A stretch of 64,000 nt of DNA from Entamoeba invadens IP1 (lineage: Eukaryota; Evosea; Mastigamoebida; Endamoebidae), in the NCBI RefSeq assembly GCF_000330505.1, contig NW_004191847.1:344834-408833 (forward strand), written 5' to 3'. Shown here in pieces: positions 55,763 to 64,000 of this stretch (its first letter is position 1; every line of letters begins with the position of its first letter). A model generated the notes under the pieces. It was not told where the DNA came from, did not search any database, and saw only the letters and a program-made list of their open reading frames with translations. Made by a program: the position numbers and the translations under genes.

Positions 55763-57741
55763 TAGAGCTGCCATAATTTGTAAATTACTAAATATTTTTT
55801 TGTTTATTTTGTTTTTTAGAAAAATAAAAAATCGGGAAATTAGCTTATTTTTTATTTTTTCAAAAAAACCACAATATTCGAATAGTGAATTTGTTATTTG
55901 GTTAATAATTTAATATTAATTTATATTTGATGCTTATTGGAAAACACACGTATCAACAAAACATTAAGAAACTCTACGTGTTATCAAAAAATAAAAAAGA
56001 ACAATAACAATCAATTCAATTTTTATTTTGGCTAAGTGGTAAAAAACAAATTAATAATATTTTAAATAAAATAATATAGTCCACTTCTTCATCGTGTTAA
56101 ATACATATAATATTCACATTATCCAATACAACTTTTAAAATCAATTATAATTAAAAATAATTTACAAAAATCAGCCTGACAATTATATTTATTCGGTAAA
56201 AATGACAAGATAATAAATAACAGTAACCAATGCGAAATATTTTATTAGTTAAATATTTATCGAGTAAATGTTGTATTACAATTACAATTTGATAGTTGTT
56301 TACGTTGTTGGTATTATTAAATACAAATACTAATATTAAAAAACAGTTGATTTAAAATATTGTGTCTCTATTAAGTTACAACCAAAACAAAAACTTTGTG
56401 TTTTGATTGAATTTTTATATTATTAATGATATTCAGTTTCACGCTGTTCAATTATTGAAATATAACAACATTTGCTCATAAAATTAGAAACATATTTATA
56501 ATTAATTATTGTATTTATTTTTGATACTCTATTGACAATATAATATATTCTTTTTTCAACTCATTAAAATAGAGTTTTTAATTACATTTAAAGAAGCTAT
56601 CAAGATATCAATTTAAATTATCAAACAACAAATATTCAATTGTGTTCATGTCTATTTATTGATAATTCAATCTTTGAATTTAATTATAAATTATAATGAC
56701 ATTAAAATTTTTGATTTTTTTTGTCACTTTTGTATAATTACTATATTATTATTAAAAAACAAACAAATAAACATTAAAATTAATACCATTTATTTTATTG
56801 TATAACTACAGCGATAAAAAATAAAGTACAGCTTATATTGATAATTGCATGTAATCAAACATTACTTATGTTTTTAAAACGTCTTTTAATTATTTTTGTT
56901 TAATTATACAACATAATAAGAATTGTATTTTGATAACACAACGACGGGTATGCTCCAGTTTAATAAATACACAATTCTTTTATAAATTGTTTATATTTTA
57001 TAATATGAATTGGTCTAACAATTTCATTATTAACTATTACATTTTTATTAAGAAGCTCTGTTATAATAATTAAAATGCTTATATTTTTAAATATAATCAT
57101 GAGACATCAAACAATATTTATAAAGTAACACAATAAAATAAAGAGAATATATCTATTTACAACAATTATCAATTTTAACTTGTTTCTAATACACATGATA
57201 GCAAAAATGATCATTGCTTTCATTCAAGAGTTAATAATTGTAAAAAATTAATTTGATATACAAAGTCTAAAATAATTATTATCGTTTAATTGATATTCTA
57301 TAATTTCTCTTTGGTAGTTTTCAGTAATAACATTTTCAATAAAAGGATTTAAACAATAATAATAAATAACATTTATTAAAAAAATGAAATACACAATTTT
57401 AATATGGACTATTGAAAAGGTTTAATTTAACCGTTTTATCGACAATGAGTATTTTAACTGCTATCATATTTTTATCAATAATAATTTTTATTGTTTTTTG
57501 TTTTGGGGTTTTGGTAATATTTTTAAAAATATGCCGAATTAATATGTGTTTAACAAAAAATAACACAAAATAATAATATTTCAAAATAAAATATAAAATA
57601 ATTGTAGAGTTTAATTTTTAAGTTTTGTCTTGATGATAATTTAGTAATTAGATTACCGAGTAATTTAACTACTTGGTAATCAAATTACTGAAATTACCTA
57701 TTACTGAGTAATTTAGTAATTCGAAAATTATTGCAGCTCTA
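55763..57741. mobile_element. hAT-like inverted-repeat element, 1979 bp
   Basis: The left end TAGAGCTGCCATAATTT and the inverted right end TAGAGCTGCAATAATTT match over about 28 bp with a few differences. Flanks are GTTTTTAC (55755-55762) and GTTTTTTAC (57742-57750), an 8-bp duplication with one extra T on one side. TAG-starting ends with an 8-bp duplication are typical of hAT. GTAAT/ATTAC words crowd the right end. The interior is very AT-rich with no transposase. Confidence 0.7.
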
Positions 57742-57951
57742 GTTTTTTACTAAAAAATAAATATTTAAAAAAATCGACTTTAATTATTGTATAGTTTATT
57801 AGTTTAATATAAAAATAAAAATAATTAGTTTTTCTTTGGGCTAAGGTTAATTTGCTGGGCGAAGGTTTAATGGCCCAACTGTACAATTCAAAGTTGATTT
57901 TATTGATTTTTAAAAAAAAATATTTTTTTTGTTTTTTCAATTTTTTCGTTT

Positions 57952-58100
57952 TACTGGAAGGGTTAAAATAACTTGTCTTTCTCAATTTATAACTTTTTCA
58001 TTTTTTTTTTCGTTTTTGTGTTATTTTACATTTTTCTTGTGATTTTCTTGTGATTTTATTTTGAATAACATGTGTGTGTCTGTTTGTTTACTTATTTTTG
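57952..58100 (+). repeat. 149-bp repeat, left copy of an inverted pair
   Basis: Begins TACTGGAAGGGTTAAAATAA and ends TTACTTATTTTTG. It recurs in inverse orientation at 63191-63339 over its full length, apart from a possible 1-bp difference in a poly-A/T run. Confidence 0.85.
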
Positions 58101-58958
58101 GAATTTATTAGTTAATTAAATTAAAATAAATACTTATCTTTTTTATGGAACTAAACTATAATAAAACGATAATTAGAGAAATTATTAACTATCGTTTTTT
58201 AAACAGAATCACAAATTACCATTATATTTAGTAAAATTAACCATTAATATAGTACACGCTTAATAGTATAAAACCAATAAGAATAGTAAGTGTAAATAAA
58301 TAAATATACTGATTTTGCTATTATATATAAGGGGATATAAGGGGACTATAGGGGACTATAGGATTTATAATAATCATTTATCATTATTTATGTGTTATTT
58401 TTGTTAAACTTTTTAATTGCAACATATAAATAAACAATATTTAGTAAAAAAATAACAATTATTTAAAAAACACATATAAACTTTGCTTTTAATCATATTG
58501 ATAGTGAAAATAATTATTTAGCAATAATAACAATATCTATGTATTTTTTTCATTTTTTTACTTCAATGGATAAAAAATTACGTTAATACAGAAGGCTGAA
58601 AAATCACTTGACAAAGAAAAAAGGGATGACAAAATTCTATTTTTAATTTTCAGAGTAATTATTATTAAGGTTTGAGAACCATCGTTAGGGGATTTTGATT
58701 ACATTTCTCAAATAAAAAAATACATTATTTTTACCACAAACTTGGTTTTGCTATAAGTAAGAATTTGAGTAATAATTATAACGGTAATGTTTGACCTAAA
58801 ACAACATGAAAATTATTTGGAAAAATAACATAAAGAAAATTAAAATCCGATAAAAACTGTTGTTTTCAACTTTTTTTGGTAATCGGCTTGCTTCTTTCCC
58901 CACAAATACTGGATTTTAACAACTTCTTAGTAAATGTTTCAATTAAAAATCAGTTTTA
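58101..58958. other. AT-rich spacer
   Basis: No gene is seen. A short tandem of GGGGACTATA-like units lies at about 58330-58365. Confidence 0.45.
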
Positions 58959-59676
58959 ATGTCAAGCCCTTCAATGCTGCCTTCAAATCCGTTATCAACC
59001 ATTGGAGTTGATAACGTGGCGCAGATGGGTAGAAGTGGCACACTTGACGTAACAAGAACAATGAAAGAGTTGGTCAGTGCAATTTTTGTGGACAACAATA
59101 TTTCAAATGATGCCACCAAGCACTCAAACACAAAAGCAGCTTCTGGCCAACACCTCGAAAACTCGTTATTTAAGATTCTCAACTCTTTGGATACCTCCAC
59201 ATCACATGAAGTTGTAATTGCATCTTTTCTCCGAGCATGTATGGTTTCGAGATTGACCAACAACAGATTTGTTTTTTATGTTGACATCAAATCTGCCAGT
59301 CGTCTTGTTGAAGAGTTTCATGCGTTTTTCCAAGCCAACGTGTTTTCAAATATGGCAATAACTAGAAGGCTCTCTGCTCCACTCAATGAAATTGAGACTG
59401 TTTCGATATCTGATTTAGAAAGAGAGAAAGAGAGCACCTGAAACTTCAGTTTTGGTCAGTCATATCAACCATTTAGCCCAACAAATTGAATTTTCGTGAA
59501 ACTTGGAGCAACCCATTTCCATTTTAAAAACTCAAATTGCCCATATTTGTGAGGACTTCCATGTATTATACCATGGAGATCACCAAGTCTATGGCAGTCC
59601 TGTTGACGCGCTTCAACAGAGATTTGAGCCTTTCGCACTCACAATTTGCGAATTGGAGGAGATCCAGAACTGAACC
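58959..59676 (+). pseudogene. Broken gene of unknown family
   Basis: An open frame of 160 codons (58959-59441) with normal protein composition ends at a TGA. A different frame continues directly with protein-like sequence, from ETSVLVSHINHLAQQIEF at about 59440, interrupted by one TGA, then ILKTQIAHICEDFHVLYHGD to a TGA at about 59669. The pattern (one frameshift, one nonsense codon) indicates a recently disabled gene rather than a 160-residue gene. No domain is recognised. Confidence 0.62.
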
Positions 59677-60099
59677 ATTCGAAGAGACGTTTTATAATTG
59701 AGTTCAGTTCCATTTTTTGTTTTTGGAAAAAAATAAAACGCTGTTTTTAGTCTTTGTCAACTAATTACTAATTATAAAAATAGAATGAGTGGTAATACCC
59801 GAAAAAATAAACTTTAAACAACCTACCAAAAATCATTATTTGGGCATTTTGGCCAATCATTTTCTGTCAATCAATTAATTCTTTGTCAAGTAATTATTCT
59901 GCATCCTGTAATTCTGTGATTTTGGGTTTAATTACAAATTTTGAATATCTTTTATCTAAATTAAAATCATTTTATGTAAGTTTGAATATTTTTATTTTTT
60001 GTTTTTGATTTGAAAAAAATCATTTAGAATGAAATAATGATCATTTTAAATGAGATTTATAAAATTAAATATAAAAACAAATAAACTCTATTAACATAC

Positions 60100-61077
60100 A
60101 TGGAAAACGAGTTAACTGCACTCTCAACACTCTGCACTAACGCAGCAAAGGCGGTGTCAGACCTCATCAAATCTAGTGAGGAATACAACTTTGTTGACGA
60201 CAAGTCACTCTACATTGATCAACGCATCGAAAATGCAGAGGGACACTTAGACAGACTTGACGCTATATTTGATAGAAAGAAAAACATCACAACTTCACTC
60301 AACACCATTGTCACCGATTTGGATAACGCATCAAACAAAATCAAAAGTGAGATAAGTCTATATTCAATACAGAGCGACAACAACAAGTTGTATGAAATAT
60401 ATAATGTAAAATTTGCACTTTACGAGGAGAAGTGCCAAATGGACATAAAACCACTTGAAAATGAAATCAGTGAAATCATACAAACAAAAAACTCAAAAAT
60501 TGATCAAATTATGAAATCAGATAAATTTATCAATGCAAAGAGACAACATGATGAAGAAGCCGAGAAAATGAAGAGAGAACACGTTACACTTGGAGAAGAA
60601 GCCAGTCTTGAGAAATTGACAGGAATGAAAATCGTGGATGTTGTGTTTGACTCAGACAAAGACAATTGGTCAAAAGACAGCTCGGTGTTTGATACAAAAG
60701 TTATGAACAAAAACAACTTGTGCTTTTTGGTAGAAGACGTTAATCACAACAAGTTTGGTGGCGTGTACACTGGAAATATAAATGCAGTTTGTAAATATAT
60801 CAGCAGTAGCAGTTCTTACATCTTTTCGCTTGTAAAAGATGGCACTTTGAATCCAAAAAAGTTCGGTAAGACTGGGAATAGCGCTGATAGTGAATTTTAT
60901 CTTTATTCTCAAGACAGTCTCGGTCTCTTTGCATTTGGTGGTCGTGATATATGTGTGTACAAGAAAGGTGTTGATGGTAGTTATTGCATCCCATCCACTT
61001 ACACCGCCAATCAGAACGAGTTGACTGATAATGACAATTTCACACCAAAAAGTGTTGTTGTCTTCCAACTTAACTGA
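60100..61077 (+). CDS. TLDc-domain protein with coiled-coil N terminus
   Basis: The intronless 325-residue protein has the same layout as the TLDc gene at 26370-27512. Residues 1-160 are helical, and residues about 170-325 form a TLDc domain: LTGMKIVDVVFDSDKDNW, CFLVEDVNHNKFGGVY, SYIFSLVKDGT, FAFGGRDICVYKKGVDGSY and a final KSVVVFQLN. The FGGGHDI glycine run of the other copy is FGGRDI here. It lies between the two 149-bp inverted repeats, beside pseudogenes, but its own frame is intact. Confidence 0.85.
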   Translation: MENELTALSTLCTNAAKAVSDLIKSSEEYNFVDDKSLYIDQRIENAEGHLDRLDAIFDRKKNITTSLNTIVTDLDNASNKIKSEISLYSIQSDNNKLYEIYNVKFALYEEKCQMDIKPLENEISEIIQTKNSKIDQIMKSDKFINAKRQHDEEAEKMKREHVTLGEEASLEKLTGMKIVDVVFDSDKDNWSKDSSVFDTKVMNKNNLCFLVEDVNHNKFGGVYTGNINAVCKYISSSSSYIFSLVKDGTLNPKKFGKTGNSADSEFYLYSQDSLGLFAFGGRDICVYKKGVDGSYCIPSTYTANQNELTDNDNFTPKSVVVFQLN

Positions 61078-61203
61078 CTTTTTGTCACTTTTTTATTTTC
61101 GTATCAAATATTTGCAACACGTTGACTCCATAAGTCATATTTGTAATTTTCCACGTCACCACAACTTGAATTAATGTACACAAAATTTAACAAAATCTGC
61201 CTT

Positions 61204-61420
61204 TTTGAAGGGCCGGACAGACTGAAAGAAAAAGGTTTTACCCTTCAAACCTAACACTGGAACAAACACTCGATTAGGATATCTTGATGTTTCTTTTTTC
61301 AGGCATCTCCTCTTTGTGTCTTGTATCTTCTGGAGATGGATTCACGACGCCGCAACTCGCCGGGTTCAACAAGTTTCGACTGTTGCGGCATATCTACTCT
61401 TTGTGTCCAGTTGTATCTTT
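61204..61420. ncRNA. Candidate structured RNA or repeat (two hairpins)
   Basis: About 130 bp after the TLDc stop, a 9-bp perfect stem TTTGAAGGG/CCCTTCAAA (61204-61212 with 61241-61249) and an 8-bp stem GCCGCAAC/GTTGCGGC (61349-61356 with 61382-61389) occur. A partial direct repeat (GGCATCTCCTCTTTGTGTC and GGCATATCTACTCTTTGTGTC) surrounds the second. The segment is GC-richer than the spacer. It could be a small RNA, a SINE end or a pseudogene; I cannot assign a family. Confidence 0.3.
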
Positions 61421-62159
61421 ATGAAGTATATTAAATGAAAAGTAGTTTGGTATTTTTATTTATTATGGGTTTTCTTAAACTACAAACTTTATGAAAATAT
61501 TAAAATCATATTAAAGTTGATATTTTCATCTAAAAACAAATTTCACAAATGTTGATATAATTAATTATAATTTAATATATTGGTAACACAATTTATTTTT
61601 TGAAGCAAAAAACTAAGAAAAGATTAATAGACATAATTAGACAATTACAATTGACAGTATATAGTAAATTGACTATTTTAAATAAATAAAAACATCAGTG
61701 ATGTTGTGAAATGAATCGCTACTTTTAAATGTATTTTTGGGTTCTACAAATAAAGTAAAAATGACTTAATAAATTTATATTGATTTGTGATAAAATTAAG
61801 GTTCCTTATTAAAAAGAGAACATCACCAATCTTTTTTGTCATTGAAAATATCCATCACTCAATGAAAATTATTTAAAAAAGGCATTTCTTTTGGAATTAT
61901 TAGAGTCTACCTATAGACTCTAAGGAAGACTCTAAGTTAGATTTTATCTTTCAAAAACTCAAGGCATCTAGTCGAAATTAAACTATAAAAAATAATAAAA
62001 ATATTATATTTTTAATAACTAGACTCTTGTATTTTAACTAGATTTTAATTTAAAAAAACTATAAAACGATGTAATAATTATTTATCCTTGTCTTTTTGTG
62101 TTTTACTTGAATCGAATTGTTCTTAGTCTTCAAAAGTAATTGCACTCACCCGATAAACT

Positions 62160-63180
62160 TCAAGTTGTTTGTTGTTCAGATCTTCACCATCCTTTCTGAC
62201 CTGTCTTCCAACTCAACGATTCTCTGTTTCGCCATCTCTGACTGATTGTTGTGTCTTCTTCAAATCCGCTTGTGTCTTACCAATCTGGGTGTTAATTGTA
62301 GACTCCTTCTGTTCGAATTCTGCAAGCTTTCTCTCAGCCTCTTCAACCTTTCTAGCATACTGTTTAACTTGTTTCTTAGCTTTAGCAGCCGCGTTTTGTG
62401 CTTCTTCCTTTTCTGTTTCGATTCCTTCCAACTCTGTTTCATATTTCGCTTTCAATTTAGCAATGGAAGCTCCAGTGGCACCAGCGTCCGCCAATTTAGC
62501 TTCTGAATTGGTGACTTTAGCTCTAAGTTTTTGAGTTTCTTTGTCGGGTTTTTGTTTCATAGCTCTCTCCTTCTCAAGTTCCTTCTGTGAATCAGCCTTT
62601 CGAACAGCATCTGCACTTTCAGCCTTCTGTCTTTCTTCATCGGGTTGAGTTTGAATTTCAGCAATTCTTGCATTCAACATGTTCTTCTCTTCTTCTTGAG
62701 CAACAGAAGCCGGTGCACTGATTTGGACTTTAAGTGATGAGACTTATGCATTGAGTGCTTTAACTTAGTCTTCCATCTTCTTTCTTCTATCAGATTGGTC
62801 CGCTGCAGTCTTCTCAGCCTCCGCTTTGTCGTCCAAAGCCATCTTCTTTTGTGCTTCAAGTTTTTTAATCTGTGATTCATAATTCTCAATCTTAGAAGCG
62901 TCTTCAACAGATTGCTTCTTCAATCCTTCTTAGCAGCATCAAGTTGAGTGTTCTGATCTTTCAACGCAGCAACTGCCTTCTCCAAATCAGCAATGTCGTC
63001 TTCCTTCTCGTGCAATTATGTCTCAAGATTCTTTGAATTGTCTTCTTCGGCTACTAGTTTCTTTTTCAAGTCGGAAATTTCGCCTTCCTCATCTTCAATG
63101 TTTTTGTTCAACTCGGTGATAACACAATCCTTCTTAGCAATAGTGGCTTTGTACTCATTAATGTCATTTTGAAGTCTTTA
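62160..63180 (-). pseudogene. Myosin II heavy chain tail fragment, pseudogene
   Basis: Reading right to left, the conceptual product is a heptad-rich rod: EYKATIAKKDCVITELNKNI, IADLEKAVAALKDQNTQL, KKLEAQKKMALDDKAEAEK, QEEEKNMLNARIAEIQ, then QVKQYARKVEEAERKLAEFE. In-frame stops occur at about 63020, 62930, 62766 and 62736, with a shift near 62925 and another near 62215. The best uninterrupted part is 62213-62680. Composition and order are those of the myosin II tail. The head and neck are missing, and the right edge is cut at about 63180, against the inverted repeat. Confidence 0.8.
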
Positions 63181-63190
63181 TTTTATATTT

Positions 63191-63339
63191 CAAAAATAAG
63201 TAAACAAACAGACACACACATGTTATTCAAAATAAAATCACAAGAAAATCACAAGAAAAATGTAAAATAACACAAAAACGAAAAAAAAAATGAAAAAGTT
63301 ATAAATTGAGAAAGACAAGTTATTTTAACCCTTCCAGTA
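63191..63339 (-). repeat. 149-bp repeat, right copy of an inverted pair
   Basis: Inverse of 57952-58100. Its inner edge directly abuts the truncated end of the myosin pseudogene (about 63180). Confidence 0.85.
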
Positions 63340-64000
63340 CCAGGAATTTCCAAAAAATGTATACTTAATATAATCTTATTCATTTTGAGTGTATTTTAGA
63401 GTAAATAAATTCAAAAAACGTTTTAAACATTTAACAACCATGGGAAATACCAGGAAACAAAATTATTAGTAAAAAATAATTTAAAATGTTATAATTTAAT
63501 AGTAAATTATAACCTAAAATCGTATTTTTATTGAAAAAAGGTTCACTTTTTTCAACTGGAGAGACTTGAAGATTCCTCTGATTATTCTCTTTTCAAGTTG
63601 AAAAAGTTTTTGTTTTTATATCAAAAAAATAGTATAGTATATTAAACTAAACACAATAATAATCTTTACGAAAAGGAGTTTCAGAATGTAAAAATGAATT
63701 ATATAACTTTTTAATTTGAATATTTATTATTGAAAAAAAAGGGATACGTCATTCCTTGAATATTCAGAAAAGCGATTACATCAAACAAAAAAACACTGTG
63801 ATCTCATAATTTTTTTTATCTTTTTTGTAATTCAGTGAAAAATAAAATAATTTGAGTTTGTCAAAAAAGAGTAAAATATAACACTGAAAAAATAAAAGGA
63901 AAATACACTTTTGTGAAAATCACCTTTTTAGTTCTTTCTTATTCAATAAACAATAAAAACCTTTTAATTTAATAATAAATGAATAAGATTGATTTTTAAT
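63340..64000. other. AT-rich window end
   Basis: No gene or RNA is seen. Short inverted words (CCTGG/CCAGG) occur near 63330-63460. Confidence 0.45.

Noticed and set aside
61900..62060. Short palindromic words (AGAGTCT, AGACTCT, CTAGACTC)
   Set aside because: They are too short and irregular to define element ends.
1..64000. CRISPR arrays, bacterial operons, plasmid origins
   Set aside because: None seen. The gene structure is eukaryotic, with introns, tRNA class II arms and spliceosomal sites.

Overview
The window reads as nuclear DNA of an Entamoeba species, most likely a reptilian one such as E. invadens; the species call is inference. The reasons are: strongly AT-rich intergenic DNA with gene-dense coding blocks; short introns (about 40-200 nt) whose 5' splice site is almost always GTTTGT, as in Entamoeba; Entamoeba-type gene families (a TMK transmembrane kinase, two TLDc proteins, many Ras/Rho/Rap regulators); and abundant non-autonomous DNA transposons. 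Two runs of exactly 100 N (15523-15622 and 31243-31342) mark it as a draft scaffold.

Layout. 0-5 kb: HSP70 remnant, a Rab-like protein that has lost its GTPase motifs, and AT-rich spacer with transposon relics. 5-18.1 kb: a dense block with an RCC1-DH-RasGEF fusion, small membrane proteins, the SEC11 signal peptidase, a NO VEIN-type (DUF3883) protein, three tRNA genes, an element with two 299-bp inverted repeats, and a dual-specificity phosphatase with an N-terminal PIP-box. 18.2-27.5 kb (minus strand): a small secreted protein with a GPI-type tail, a 2019-residue receptor kinase, and a TLDc protein. 28.4-35.3 kb: a complete Piezo mechanosensitive channel, apart from one gap. 35.7-42.9 kb: a DHHC palmitoyltransferase (4 exons), an alpha/beta hydrolase, and a second RasGEF. 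45.2-52.2 kb: a tetraspanin, ARPC4, a GPI-tailed ligand-binding-fold protein, and a RapGAP. 52.5-64 kb: an accessory region with a row of short inverted-repeat elements (mariner-like, Mutator-like, hAT-like), two pseudogenes, a second TLDc gene and a candidate structured RNA.

Several open reading frames are only exons. Joining them at GTTTGT...AG restores full genes: SEC11, the DHHC enzyme, the alpha/beta hydrolase, the minus-strand RasGEF, the tetraspanin, RapGAP and both GPI-tailed proteins. I did these joins by eye and checked reading phase at each one; RNA evidence was not available.

Functionally the window leans to surface sensing and small-GTPase/actin control: Piezo, TMK, GPI-tailed receptor-like proteins, tetraspanin, two RasGEFs (one also with a RhoGEF domain), RapGAP, ARPC4 and a palmitoyltransferase. 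There is no sign of operons. The most notable observations are the Piezo channel with an SH3-like insert and an apparent 1-nt microexon, the PIP-box phosphatase, the pseudo-Rab, and the cluster of at least five small transposons in about 6 kb.
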